A DNA stretch of 64,000 bases from Halothiobacillaceae bacterium (GTDB lineage: Bacteria > Pseudomonadota > Gammaproteobacteria > Halothiobacillales > Halothiobacillaceae), in the NCBI GenBank assembly GCA_016938615.1, contig JAFGUH010000023.1, forward strand, positions 1 to 64,000. The letters are read 5' to 3'. Below, piece by piece: positions 33,522-43,579 of this stretch (positions are counted from its first letter, which is position 1; every line of letters begins with the position of its first letter). The notes under the pieces were generated by a model. That model was not told where the DNA came from, searched no databases, and saw only the letters and a list, made by a program, of their open reading frames with translations. The position numbers were made by a program, and so were the translations under genes.

Positions 33522-35024
33522 ATGCCCATCGCCAAGATCCACAGCCGGGCGCTGCTCGGCATCGACGCGCCCACCGTGACCGTCGAGGCCCATGTCGCCC
33601 CGGGGCTGCCGGCCTTCACGCTAGTGGGGTTGCCGGAAACCGCGGTCCGCGAATCGCGTGACCGCGTCCGGGCCGCGATCCTCTCATCCGGCTTCGAATT
33701 CCCGCCGCGACGCTTGACCGTCAACCTCGCGCCGGCCGACCTGCCCAAGGAAAGCGCCCGTTTCGACCTCGCCATCGCCCTGGCGATCCTCGCCGCCACG
33801 GGGCAGCTCCCGGCTTCGGCTAACCAGCGTCTCGATGCGATCGAATGCCTTGGCGAACTGTCACTCGACGGCGGCGTACGACCCATCCGTGGCACCCTGT
33901 CTGCCGCACGCGCCACCCGGGATGCCGGTCGGGAACTGATCCTGCCTGCCCAGGGGCGAGGCGAGGCCGAATTGATCCCGGGCGTTCGCGGACGCGCGGT
34001 ATCGCACCTGTCAGAAGCGGTTGGCTACCTCGCCGGTGAACGCGAGCCCGAGCGGCTCGTCCATCGGCCGTTGCCCCCCGCCGATCCGGCCAAGGACGGT
34101 GACCTCGCGGACGTCCGGGGGCAACCAAGAGCCAAGCGTGCCCTCGCAATCGCCGCCGCCGGAGGACACAACCTCTTGCTGATCGGTCCGCCCGGTGCGG
34201 GCAAGAGCATGCTGGCCCAGCGACTGGCCGGGATCCTGCCTCCGCTGACCGAGACGGAAGCCCTCGCGGTCGCGGAGGTCGCCGCGGTGACCCCTAATGG
34301 CTTCGACCCGGCAACCTTCGGTCGTCGCCCGTTCCGGGCACCGCACCATTCGGCCTCGGCAGTCGCCCTGATCGGCGGCGGCTCGCAACCCGGACCCGGC
34401 GAGATTTCGCTTGCCCACCACGGCACCCTGTTTCTCGATGAACTGCCCGAATTCGACCGACGGGTCCTCGAGGCCTTGCGCGAGCCGATGGAGGTGGGCT
34501 CGGTGATGATCTCCCGCGCAGCGAGACAGGCGACCTTCCCCGCGGATTTCCAGCTGGTCGCGGCCATGAACCCCTCCCCGCAAGGGACCGAGATCCAGTC
34601 GAGGGCCGCGCAGCGGTACCGGGCGAAGGTCTCCGGGCCGCTGCTCGACCGGATCGACATTCATCTCGAAATCCCGCGCGTGCCGGCTGCCGACCTCGAC
34701 CGCCCAGCGGAGCCCGGGGAGGACAGCGCCACCATTCGCGACCGGGTGATAGCGGCGCGCCAGGGCATGCTGGATCGGCAAGGGGTGGTCAATGCCCGCC
34801 TCGGCGCGCGCGGCGTCGCCGAGCAGATCCGACTGGAAAGGACGGAGCGCGACATGCTCAACCGAGCAATCGAACAACTGCAGCTGTCCGGGCGGGCCCG
34901 CGAGCGCATCCTCAAGCTCGCGCGCAGCATCGCGGACTACGACCAGCGCCCCACGATCGATGCGACGGTGCTCGCCGAGGCGATCGGTTATCGCAACCTC
35001 GAGCGGATGTTCGCGGTCAGTTAG
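33522..35024 (+). CDS. comM: YifB/ComM family Mg-chelatase-like AAA+ ATPase
   Basis: MPIAKIHSRALLGIDAPTVTVEAHVAPGLPAFTLVGLPETAVRESRDRVRAAI; GPPGAGKSML. Confidence 0.96.
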   Translation: MPIAKIHSRALLGIDAPTVTVEAHVAPGLPAFTLVGLPETAVRESRDRVRAAILSSGFEFPPRRLTVNLAPADLPKESARFDLAIALAILAATGQLPASANQRLDAIECLGELSLDGGVRPIRGTLSAARATRDAGRELILPAQGRGEAELIPGVRGRAVSHLSEAVGYLAGEREPERLVHRPLPPADPAKDGDLADVRGQPRAKRALAIAAAGGHNLLLIGPPGAGKSMLAQRLAGILPPLTETEALAVAEVAAVTPNGFDPATFGRRPFRAPHHSASAVALIGGGSQPGPGEISLAHHGTLFLDELPEFDRRVLEALREPMEVGSVMISRAARQATFPADFQLVAAMNPSPQGTEIQSRAAQRYRAKVSGPLLDRIDIHLEIPRVPAADLDRPAEPGEDSATIRDRVIAARQGMLDRQGVVNARLGARGVAEQIRLERTERDMLNRAIEQLQLSGRARERILKLARSIADYDQRPTIDATVLAEAIGYRNLERMFAVS

Positions 35025-35118
35025 GGAAGGTCTGCACAGCTGGCATACCGCTCTGAGCGCCTTGATCACGAACGACTTGCCCAGCCTTCAGTGGCATGGC
35101 CATTCGTGCAGAGGTTCC
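35025..35118. mobile_element. 94-bp internally deleted copy of the MITE-like element directly after comM stop codon
   Basis: GGAAGGTCTGCACAGCTGGCAT ... GGCATGGCCATTCGTGCAGAGGTTCC; interior CCTTGATCACGAACGACTTGCCCAGCCTTCAGTGGCATGG matches right part of 33198-33466. Confidence 0.8.
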
Positions 35119-35240
35119 TGAGCCGATGCCGCTCTGCGTACCTTGAGCCGGGCGAATGCCGGGCGTACCGCCGCCGCGGAAGGGGCGTATTCTTTTGAAG
35201 GGCGACAACGCCGCCAGTGCACCCGCTCGTTGCGAGCCGC
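35119..35240. repeat. Left-half fragment of the same element family
   Basis: GCTCTGCGTACCTTGAGCCGGGCGAATGCCGGGCGTACCGCCGCCGCGGAA...GGGCGACAACGCC corresponds to 33222-33310. Confidence 0.7.
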
Positions 35241-35247
35241 GGTGCTC

Positions 35248-36246
35248 TTAGCTCGGGCGTCGCGCAGTAATGACCGCGCGACGCGGTGCGGGCAGGCCTT
35301 CGCGCGTGAGGCTGGGGTCGTCGGGGTCGAGGAAGTCGGGCAGTGACTGCCGGTCCCCGAACCAGTCGCTGCGGCGTTGCTCCTCGGTCGTGGTCACCGA
35401 CACGTCGACCAGCTCGGGGTCGACGAAACCCATGCGCCTGAGCCAGCCGATGACGGCATCCGGGCTCGGCAGAAACCAGACATTGCGCATGCCGGCGTAG
35501 CGGTTGGCGGGCGTCAGGATGGTGGTGGCATTGCCCTCGACCACCAAGGTCTCCAGCACCAGCTCGCCGCCGGGGCGCAGGCAGGCCTTGAGCTCACCGA
35601 GGTGCGTGAACGGGTCGCGTCGATGGTAGAGCACGCCCATGGAAAAAACGCTGTCGAAATACGGCCGGTGAGGAAAGTGCTCGAGCGCGGCGGGCACGAT
35701 GCCCGCCCGCGTCTCGCCCAACAGGTGGGCGACGGCATGGAACTGTGCGACGAACACCCAGGTCGGCTCGACCCCCAGGGCCAGATCCGCCCCCGCCCCG
35801 AGCATCCGCCAGAGGTGGTAGCCGTTGCCGCTGCCCACGTCGAGCACCCGTCGTCCGTCGAGGGGCTGGATGCGTTCGGCCAGGCGCGCCCACTTGAGAT
35901 CCGAGCGCCACTCCGTCTCGATCCGCACGCCAAAAAGGTCGAAGGGGCCCTTGCGCCACGGGATCAGCTCGCGCAGCGTGGCTTCAAGCCCCGGCAGGTC
36001 GGTGCTGGAGGCGGCCGTGACCGTCGCGATGTCCAAGTGGTTGACCGCGTCCGCGGGACGCTCGGGCAACGCCCCGATGGCCGCGAGCCACCGCGGCCAG
36101 TCACCGTGGTTGACGCAGGCCCAGTCCAGGGTCCGCCACCCCTCCATCGGCATGCGACGCGGGAGCCGGCCGAGCGCGGCACGAGACTGTCGCGCGATGC
36201 GCTCGATGCCGCGCGCTATACGGGCCGCGTTCGCCTCGTATGGCAT
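35248..36246 (-). CDS. cmoB: tRNA U34 carboxymethyltransferase CmoB
   Basis: LIPWRKGPFDLFGVRIETEWRSDLKWARL...RVLDVGSGNGYHLWRMLG. Confidence 0.95.
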   Translation of the reverse strand: MPYEANAARIARGIERIARQSRAALGRLPRRMPMEGWRTLDWACVNHGDWPRWLAAIGALPERPADAVNHLDIATVTAASSTDLPGLEATLRELIPWRKGPFDLFGVRIETEWRSDLKWARLAERIQPLDGRRVLDVGSGNGYHLWRMLGAGADLALGVEPTWVFVAQFHAVAHLLGETRAGIVPAALEHFPHRPYFDSVFSMGVLYHRRDPFTHLGELKACLRPGGELVLETLVVEGNATTILTPANRYAGMRNVWFLPSPDAVIGWLRRMGFVDPELVDVSVTTTEEQRRSDWFGDRQSLPDFLDPDDPSLTREGLPAPRRAVITARRPS

Positions 36247-36253
36247 CGGCCGA

Positions 36254-37297
36254 TCAGAATCGGTAGCCCAGACCGACCGCGAACAGCCCGGTGCGCTCGT
36301 CGTAGAAACGGATGTCGGAGTCGTTTTCAGACCACACCCCGTAGGCATTGACCGACCAGTTCGACCAGCCAAAGGGTTCAGCGTAACGGAGCCCGGCCAC
36401 GACGCCCATCTGCGAGCCATCGCGATACTGGTCGTAAATCGGTTGGCGGGCGTCGTAACGATCCACCCCGTAATAGCCGGTCATGGAAAACTGCCACTGG
36501 TCGATATCCAACTGGGCCGAGACCTGGGGACGGAGCAGCCAGCCGCGATTGGCCGCGCCATCCGCGTCGAGACGGCGGTACTGCACCCCGGGAATCAGGC
36601 TGAGGCGATCGGTGACCGCGAGGCGGTAGTTGACATCGACCCGATGCTCGTTGCCCTCGCGGGAGAGGCGACTCCGCTCGGCGGTGGACAGGCCCAATCC
36701 CATGCCGGAACGTTCCCGATCGATATCACGGCGGTAGAGTCGGTAGTCCACCGACAGCCCGGTGCCAAGGATGCCCGCAAGGCCGAGGCGAAGCCCGCGC
36801 CGATCGACATCAGTGGCGTCCCGACGCGAGCCCACGACGAACGGATCGGACCATACCTCGCTATCGGTCGCGGTAAAGGGAATCACGGCGGCAGTGAACA
36901 GGCCGACCCGGTCGATCAGGCTGCGCGAGCCGAACTCGACAGCAAGTTCCCCGTCGGCGAGGGCCGAGCGCGGTGTGCCGACGTACAGCGACAGTCGCTT
37001 GGGCACCAGGGTGTAATCCACCTCGCCGAGCACACCCCCGACCAGCCGCGTGTCGCGCGCGGAGAGGCTATAGAGCGAATCGATGCGTTTTTGGTCACTG
37101 GAGACGGCGAAATTGGAGCGACTCGACACGACCCCCACCAGCGGCATGATCTCACCGGAGACCCCCGTCTCCTCGGCGATCGGTCCCGCCATAGCCGCGG
37201 TCGTCATCGAGGTCGGCAGAACCGTCGACAGGGCGAAACCCAGCACGACGCCCATGCTTGCGAGAATCCTCACCACGCCTGTCTCAACCCGTTTCAT
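36254..37297 (-). CDS. DUF2860-like outer-membrane beta-barrel protein
   Basis: Signal peptide, alternating strands, C-terminal ...GLFAVGLGYRF. Confidence 0.6.
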   Translation of the reverse strand: MKRVETGVVRILASMGVVLGFALSTVLPTSMTTAAMAGPIAEETGVSGEIMPLVGVVSSRSNFAVSSDQKRIDSLYSLSARDTRLVGGVLGEVDYTLVPKRLSLYVGTPRSALADGELAVEFGSRSLIDRVGLFTAAVIPFTATDSEVWSDPFVVGSRRDATDVDRRGLRLGLAGILGTGLSVDYRLYRRDIDRERSGMGLGLSTAERSRLSREGNEHRVDVNYRLAVTDRLSLIPGVQYRRLDADGAANRGWLLRPQVSAQLDIDQWQFSMTGYYGVDRYDARQPIYDQYRDGSQMGVVAGLRYAEPFGWSNWSVNAYGVWSENDSDIRFYDERTGLFAVGLGYRF

Positions 37298-37400
37298 TTT
37301 GTTCCTTCCTGTTGTTCGACCGCAACACGGAGCACTGCCGCCCGGCTCGGTCACCATAGCTTAAAGAGTAAGTCGGCTGGCGCCATGCGCGGTTCCCCCG

Positions 37401-38207
37401 TCAGGGGCCTCCATCGGCTTCCGCCGTTGTTTTTCTGCATCGCCGGGCAAGCCAGAGACAGAAGCCATAGTGGCGCGACAGCATGACTACCTCGTCGAAA
37501 CCGGCGGCGCGCAGACGCGCCTCATGGGCCTCGACGGTCTCGCTGCGCAGGACGTTTTCCAATGCCTGGCGCTTGGCGGCGATCTCGAGTTCCGAGTAGC
37601 CGTTGGTTCGCTTGAAGTCGTGGTGCAGGTCGGTCATCAGGGCCTCGGCGGCGGCCTGTGGCTCATGCACCTTTTCGGCCAGCACCAGCACGCCACCGGG
37701 GAGCAACCCGTCATGAATCCGACCGATAACCGCGGCTCGGGCCTCGGGTGCGACGAACTGCAGGGTGTACCCCAGAACCACCATGGAGGCCTGATGTGGC
37801 TCGACCTCGGCGACATCGGCGCAGACGAGGTCCGTGCGATAGGGCGACTGGAATGCACCAAGCTGAGCGCGAGCGCGCTCGATCATCGCCGGCGAATTGT
37901 CCACGCCGATCAATTCCACTGCCGAGGGCGGATCGACCATGGCGGCGAGTGCCGAACGGATCGAGAGGGTCATGGCACCAAGCGAGCAACCCAGGTCGTA
38001 GACCCGGCTGCTCGGGCGCACGTATCGACGGGCGATGGCCGCCACCAGCTCCAGGTTGAAGCGGTATCCCGGCACCGAGCGCGAAATCATGTCGGGAAAG
38101 ACGGCTGCCACCGCGGCATCGAAACGGAACGCGGCGGGCGAGTGCGGCTCGCGGTACAGGTCGTCGCGACCATGACAGGGGTCGGGCAGTTCGCGCGAAT
38201 CCGGCAT
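37401..38207 (-). CDS. cmoA: Carboxy-S-adenosyl-L-methionine synthase CmoA
   Basis: FRFDAAVAAVFPDMISRSVPGYRFNLELVAAIARRYV...VYDLGCSLGAMTLSI; the listed longer ORF overextends upstream. Confidence 0.94.
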   Translation of the reverse strand: MPDSRELPDPCHGRDDLYREPHSPAAFRFDAAVAAVFPDMISRSVPGYRFNLELVAAIARRYVRPSSRVYDLGCSLGAMTLSIRSALAAMVDPPSAVELIGVDNSPAMIERARAQLGAFQSPYRTDLVCADVAEVEPHQASMVVLGYTLQFVAPEARAAVIGRIHDGLLPGGVLVLAEKVHEPQAAAEALMTDLHHDFKRTNGYSELEIAAKRQALENVLRSETVEAHEARLRAAGFDEVVMLSRHYGFCLWLARRCRKTTAEADGGP

Positions 38208-38281
38208 GACGGGCTCAAGGAATCCAGGGGCGGGAAAGTCTACCGCGCCACGCCCGGTGGAAACAGCCCCACCGGCTGCGC

Positions 38282-39421
38282 TCAGATCGGCTCGATCGGA
38301 CGCAGGCCGCGCGAGACCAGCTCCTCGGCGACGGCCTGTGGCGGACCGCTGAACACGATGCGGTCGCGTTTGTTCTCCAGCTGATAGTCGTACATGGGAT
38401 CGTAATAGCCCACCAGCATCTCGCGGATCAATGCGCGCAGGCCGTCGAGATCTTCCCGCTCGTACCAGGCGTCGAGCGCCTCGTCGGCCAGACCACGCAA
38501 CTGCGCGTGCCGCACTCCACCGAGCCGCTTGGCCACCTTGTCGAGCGCACCGAGGACGTGCGCCCGCACCTGCCCCGCCGCGCCCGCGGCATCCCTGCCC
38601 AGCACGCGCCGGTATCCGGCCTCTAGGTCGATGATGTAGTCCTTGAGACTCTGCTCGACTCGCTCCTCGAGTGGCCGCTCGATCACGACCAGCGGCGAGC
38701 GGGACATGCGCTCGAACAGGGGCGGCGGCACCTGACGGGCACCGACCATCTTGCCCTCGTCCTCCACCAGGACCGGTTCGTCTGGCGCCCGGTGGCGCAG
38801 CCGCAACAGATCGAGCGAGACCTGGTTCTCGAAATCGATCGGCGTGGGTTGCGGCTCCGGCTCGCGGCCGAATGCCGAGCCCTTGTGGCGCGCCCGGCCC
38901 TCGAGATCGATCCGACGCTCGAAACGATGCAGGTACGGCGTTTTGCCGACGCCAGTCCGCCCACCGAGCATGATCAACGGCGCATCGACCGACTGGGTCT
39001 CGATCGCATCCAACAGAAAACGCCGCATTGCCTTGTAGCCACCGGCAATGCGCGGCAGGACGATCCCGGTCTCCTCGAACAGCATCCGCTGGGTCAGCCG
39101 CGAGCGCAGCCCGCCACGAAAACAGTACAAGAGGCCGTCGGGGTGGGCCTCGGCGAAAGCCTGCCACTGGGCGACGCGACGAGCCTTTTCCGCGGCGTCG
39201 ACCAGGGAATAGCCGAGAGCAATAGCGGCATCCTGCCCCGCCTCTTTGTAGCGGATGCCCACCTGGTGTCGTTCCTCGTCCGATAGCAGCGGCCGATTCT
39301 CGGCGGCCGGAAACGCGCCCTGGGCGAACTCGACCGGGGCGCGCAGATCCATCAGCGGTCGATCGTCGAGAAAGACCGAGGCGATGTCCGTGACGATCGG
39401 CAGCGTGTTCGCGGCGCTCAC
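38282..39421 (-). CDS. mnmH: tRNA 2-selenouridine synthase
   Basis: Rhodanese domain ([13 protein letters not shown]) plus P-loop GGRTGVGKT; overlaps selD by 4 bp. Confidence 0.93.
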   Translation of the reverse strand: MSAANTLPIVTDIASVFLDDRPLMDLRAPVEFAQGAFPAAENRPLLSDEERHQVGIRYKEAGQDAAIALGYSLVDAAEKARRVAQWQAFAEAHPDGLLYCFRGGLRSRLTQRMLFEETGIVLPRIAGGYKAMRRFLLDAIETQSVDAPLIMLGGRTGVGKTPYLHRFERRIDLEGRARHKGSAFGREPEPQPTPIDFENQVSLDLLRLRHRAPDEPVLVEDEGKMVGARQVPPPLFERMSRSPLVVIERPLEERVEQSLKDYIIDLEAGYRRVLGRDAAGAAGQVRAHVLGALDKVAKRLGGVRHAQLRGLADEALDAWYEREDLDGLRALIREMLVGYYDPMYDYQLENKRDRIVFSGPPQAVAEELVSRGLRPIEPI

Positions 39422-40485
39422 CGGGCGGCGGTCTCGTCGACGGTCACGCGGGGGCCATCACCCTCCGCCCGCATCTCGCCGATCGGCTCGGCGTACAGGC
39501 CCACCTCGGCCAGAAGGCGGGCGACCTGATCGGCCGCCTCAGGGCGGACGGCGACGAGCAGGCCGCCGGAGGTCTGCGGATCGCAGATCACGGTGCGCGT
39601 GAACTCGCTCATCTCGCCAAGTTCCGCGCCGTAACTGGCAACGTTGCGTCCGGTCCCACCGGGCAGCTGACCGGCCGCGATGTAGTCGGCGACCGACTCG
39701 ATCAGGGGCAATGCCGCCACCTCGATCGTCGCGTGCAGGCCGCTGCCGCGGCAGAGCTCGAGCAGATGCCCCGCCAGGCCAAACCCGGTGACATCCGTCA
39801 TCGCGGTGACCGCCTCGATCCCGGCGAGCTCTCGACCGATACGGTTCAGGCGCATCATGCTTTCGGGGGCCAGCTGGGCGTGTTCGGTCCGCAGCACGCC
39901 GTTCTTCTGCGCGGTGCTCAACACGCCCACACCCAGTGGTTTGGTCAGAAACAGACGATCGCCGGCACGGGCGGTATCGTTCCGCTTGAGCCGATCGACC
40001 TCAACGCGCCCGGTGACGGCCAGGCCGAAAATCGGCTCGGGGGCGTCGATCGAATGCCCGCCGGCCAGGGTGATACCTGCCTCCAGGCAGGCGCTGCGAC
40101 CGCCGTCGATCACGGCCGCCGCCACCTCCGGCCCAAGCTTGTCGATCGGCCAGCCGAGGATGGCGATCGCCAGGAGCGGATCCCCACCCATGGCGTAGAC
40201 GTCGCTGATGGCGTTGGTCGCAGCAATCCGGCCGAAAGTGAAGGGGTCGTCGACGATCGGCATGAAGAAGTCGGTGGTCGAGATCACCGCGCTGCCGTCG
40301 CCGAGATCGTAGACCGCCGCGTCGTCGCGCGAGTCGTTACCGACGATCAGGTGAGGATCCGGTCGGCTCGGCGTGAGCGTGGAGGCGAGCATTTCGTCGA
40401 GCAGCGCTGGCGAGATCTTGCAGCCGCAGCCCGCGCCGTGGCTGTACTGGGTGAGTCGAACGGGAGGAGTCGAGGGGTCGGTCAT
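39418..40485 (-). CDS. selD: Selenide, water dikinase
   Basis: [21 protein letters not shown]... Confidence 0.95.
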   Translation of the reverse strand: MTDPSTPPVRLTQYSHGAGCGCKISPALLDEMLASTLTPSRPDPHLIVGNDSRDDAAVYDLGDGSAVISTTDFFMPIVDDPFTFGRIAATNAISDVYAMGGDPLLAIAILGWPIDKLGPEVAAAVIDGGRSACLEAGITLAGGHSIDAPEPIFGLAVTGRVEVDRLKRNDTARAGDRLFLTKPLGVGVLSTAQKNGVLRTEHAQLAPESMMRLNRIGRELAGIEAVTAMTDVTGFGLAGHLLELCRGSGLHATIEVAALPLIESVADYIAAGQLPGGTGRNVASYGAELGEMSEFTRTVICDPQTSGGLLVAVRPEAADQVARLLAEVGLYAEPIGEMRAEGDGPRVTVDETAAR

Positions 40486-40539
40486 GTGTCGCGCTCGTTT
40501 GGCAGGGAAGCGATGGCACCCGGCGGGGCACGACCCCGG

Positions 40540-41337
40540 TCAGGGGAGCCGCGGTTCCGGCAGGGCCTCGAAGGCCGGTTTGGCGAACCAGTAGCCCTGG
40601 AACAGGCGGATGCCATATTCTCGCAGGGTCTCGTATTCCGCGGCCGTCTCCACGCCTTCGGCGACGAGATCGATGCCCATCTCCGCGCACATGATAGCCG
40701 TCGAACGGACCACGGCCTGCCGGCTCTTGTGCGAATCGATGCCGCGGACCAGGTTGAGGTCGACCTTGACCACGTCAGGCTCGAGTTCGATCAGGTGGTT
40801 GAGCCCGGCGAACCCCTCGCCGTAGTCGTCGATCGCGCGCAACAGACCGCGCTCGCGGTACTCGTCGAAGATCGATTTGAGATGGTTGCGATCGAGTATT
40901 TTCTCGGCCTCGGTCACCTCGAACATCAACCGATTCGGATCGATGCCGTAGATCGCCGCGGCTTCCATGGTAGCCCGGATGCAGGCCTGCGGCTTATAGA
41001 CGGCGTTGGGCATGAAGTTGATGCTCAAGACGCTGTCGATGCCGAGTTTACTGGCCAGCCGGATGGCGGTGACTCTCGCCGCCTGATCAAAATAGTAACG
41101 ATTGTGCTCGTCGACCTGAGACAGCACCGAGCCGGCCCCCTCGCCGTCGGGACCGCGCACGAGTGCCTCGTAGGCGAACACGCCCCCGGCCTCGACGTCG
41201 ACGATCGGTTGAAAGGCCATCGAGAAATCAAAGCCTAGTCGGTTCTTGGCATCGGCCAGACAGTTGCGGCAGGTGACCTGGCGAACCCCGTCGGGAAAGA
41301 CCTCGATATCCGGCGATGACGTGACGTGATCGGACAT
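40540..41337 (-). CDS. EAL-domain putative c-di-GMP phosphodiesterase with N-terminal CxxC
   Basis: YEALVRG, INFMPN, FEVTE, IDDYGEGFAGL, VKVDL, AEGVET, QGYWFAKP; N-terminal VTCRNCLADAKNRL. Confidence 0.9.
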   Translation of the reverse strand: MSDHVTSSPDIEVFPDGVRQVTCRNCLADAKNRLGFDFSMAFQPIVDVEAGGVFAYEALVRGPDGEGAGSVLSQVDEHNRYYFDQAARVTAIRLASKLGIDSVLSINFMPNAVYKPQACIRATMEAAAIYGIDPNRLMFEVTEAEKILDRNHLKSIFDEYRERGLLRAIDDYGEGFAGLNHLIELEPDVVKVDLNLVRGIDSHKSRQAVVRSTAIMCAEMGIDLVAEGVETAAEYETLREYGIRLFQGYWFAKPAFEALPEPRLP

Positions 41338-41379
41338 GGCTTGACACAACCTCCCAGGACCACGGCGCGCGTGGCGAAC

Positions 41380-42048
41380 TCACCTATTGATAGGTGGAGA
41401 GTCTACCAAACGTGCATTCAGTCCGGAGCGGCGCATCAGGTAGTCGTCCATGACGAAACCGGCTCCGATCGGCAGGCGATCACGACCGATGATGGCGAAG
41501 CCGGCACGGGCGTAGGCGCGAAGTGCAGCGTGATTGTGACGGTTGACGCGCAGGGTCACGGCATCATGCCCCCCGGCGGCAATCTCGCGGCAAGTCGCTT
41601 CGATAAGCCAACGGCCGAATCCCCGTCCGTGAAGGGAGGGCAGCAGATAGAGCTTGTCGAGGAAGGCCGACCCCGGCGTCGGTCGCCAGGCGGAAAAACC
41701 GACGCGGCAGGGCCCCATCCATAACAGTGAATAATGGGTCCCCGCCCGCCATGATGCCCGCAGGGCGGGCAAGGAGTAACCCCGGCCGAGCATGTAGTGA
41801 ACCTGGGCAGCGCCGATGATCGGCGGGTAGACCTGCCACCAGATCCGGTCGGCCAGTGCGGCGACCCACCGCAACCCGGCCTCACCGATCGGCTCAAGGG
41901 CGAGGCCGGACGGGGCCGGCGCGCGCGCGGGCAGGCGAGCGACCGGCTCGGTGGGAACACCGGCCCGGGTTGCCTCTGGGCTCGACGCGACGGTCAGCAG
42001 GCGTGCGAAACCGCTCGTCTCCCGCTTTTCAGGCCCCTTTGCACACAT
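41380..42048 (-). CDS. GNAT-family N-acetyltransferase (start uncertain)
   Basis: LYLLPSLHGRGFGRWLIEATCREIAAGGHDAVTLRVNRHNHAALRAYARAGF. Confidence 0.88.
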   Translation of the reverse strand: MCAKGPEKRETSGFARLLTVASSPEATRAGVPTEPVARLPARAPAPSGLALEPIGEAGLRWVAALADRIWWQVYPPIIGAAQVHYMLGRGYSLPALRASWRAGTHYSLLWMGPCRVGFSAWRPTPGSAFLDKLYLLPSLHGRGFGRWLIEATCREIAAGGHDAVTLRVNRHNHAALRAYARAGFAIIGRDRLPIGAGFVMDDYLMRRSGLNARLVDSPPINR

Positions 42049-42174
42049 GGATGTGCCTCTGGCTTTCGGGTTGGTTCGCGATCACGGCGCTGACTCGAAG
42101 ACGGGCCATTCCCCGCCGAGGGACGGCAACGACGAGCGCGGTCAAATCCGCACGTCCCACCAGGCCGAGGCGCC

Positions 42175-43521
42175 TCACTTGCCGATGCAGAAACTGCCGA
42201 ATATCTCGCCGAGCAGGTCGTCGGCCGTGTAGCGCCCGGTGATCGCTTCAAGCGCAGACTGCGCCCGCCGCAATGACTCCGCCGCCAGTTCGCCGGCCCC
42301 GTGCACGAGCGAGTCGGCTGCCTCGTCGAGCGCCGCGCGGGCGGTCTCAAGGGCCTCGAGGTGGCGACGTCGCGCGAGGAACGTATCTTGGTTATGGTCG
42401 GACACACCGGCAATGCGGCGCAATTCGTTCCTCAAGGCATCGACTCCCTCGCCCGTGCGCGCACTCAAGCGGAGGGTGTCGTCCTCGACCCGCTCGTCCG
42501 CCAGTTCGCCGGTCAGGTCGACCTTGTTGATCACCGTCAGGACCGGCTTGTCGGGCAGCCGCGCGAGGGTGGCCTCGTCGTCGGCCGATCGACCCCGTTG
42601 CCCGTCGATCAGCAGCAGGATGAGATCGGCGCGATCGATTTCCTCCCAGGCACGGCGAATGCCTTCCTGTTCGATCGGATCGCGACTCTCGCGCAGACCG
42701 GCCGTGTCGATCACGTGGACGGGCAAGCCGTCGAGCGTGATTTCGGCTCGCAGCACGTCGCGGGTGGTGCCCGCGATTTCGGTGACGATGGCGCGCGACT
42801 CGCCGGCCAATTGGTTAAGCAGGCTCGACTTGCCGGCGTTCGGTCGACCGACGATCACCAACTGCAACCCCTCGCGCAACCGCAGGCCCTCGCCGACCCG
42901 GCTCAACAGTTCGGCCAGTTCCTCGCGCAGGGATTCCATCTGGTCGCGCAGGCGGGTGTCCGTGAGGAAGTCGATCTCTTCCTCGGGAAAGTCGAGCGCG
43001 GCCTCGATATACATGCGCAGGTGAACCAGGTGCTCGACGAAGGCGTCGACGCGCGTGGAGAACACCCCGGTGAGCGAGCGGCGTGCGGCAGTGGCCGCCT
43101 GCACGGAACCGGCCTCGATCAGGTCGGCGACCGCCTCGGCCTGGGCCAGATCCATGCGCCCGTTGAGAAACGCTCGCTCGGTGAACTCGCCCGGGCGAGC
43201 CATTCGCGCTCCGCAACCGATCATCTCCGCCACCACGGCATCGAGCAGCACCGGGTTGCCATGCCCCTGCCACTCGACCACGTCCTCGCCCGTGTAGGAA
43301 TGCGGGCCGGGAAAGTACAGCAGGATGCCGTCGTCGAGCGTGGTCGGTTGGTCCCGTCGCCGAATCTCGACGTAATGGGCGTGGCGGGGGCGTGGCTCGA
43401 CGCCGGTAAGCCGACCGATGATAGAGCGCGCGTCGGGGCCGGAAAGACGCACTATCCCGACGCCGGCCCGGCCGGGGGAGGTGGCGGGGGCACAAATCGT
43501 GTCGCCGGAGGGCTCGGTCAT
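42175..43521 (-). CDS. mnmE: tRNA modification GTPase MnmE
   Basis: GRPNAGKSSLLNQLAGESRAIVTEIAGTTRDVL; C-terminal FCIGK. Confidence 0.98.
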   Translation of the reverse strand: MTEPSGDTICAPATSPGRAGVGIVRLSGPDARSIIGRLTGVEPRPRHAHYVEIRRRDQPTTLDDGILLYFPGPHSYTGEDVVEWQGHGNPVLLDAVVAEMIGCGARMARPGEFTERAFLNGRMDLAQAEAVADLIEAGSVQAATAARRSLTGVFSTRVDAFVEHLVHLRMYIEAALDFPEEEIDFLTDTRLRDQMESLREELAELLSRVGEGLRLREGLQLVIVGRPNAGKSSLLNQLAGESRAIVTEIAGTTRDVLRAEITLDGLPVHVIDTAGLRESRDPIEQEGIRRAWEEIDRADLILLLIDGQRGRSADDEATLARLPDKPVLTVINKVDLTGELADERVEDDTLRLSARTGEGVDALRNELRRIAGVSDHNQDTFLARRRHLEALETARAALDEAADSLVHGAGELAAESLRRAQSALEAITGRYTADDLLGEIFGSFCIGK

Positions 43522-43554
43522 GGCGCGAGTGGCGAGCCGGATCTAGCGCGTCGA

Positions 43555-43570
43555 TGTTTCACGGGAAACA
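43555..43570. promoter_or_regulatory. parS-like site TGTTTCACGGGAAACA
   Basis: 15/16 match to consensus TGTTTCACGTGAAACA; parAB in same window. Confidence 0.85.
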
Positions 43571-43579
43571 TCGACGCGG

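Noticed and set aside
37401-39167. 588-aa ORF with long Arg-rich N-terminus
   Set aside because: Only the last ~270 aa are CmoA; the upstream part is an out-of-frame shadow of mnmH
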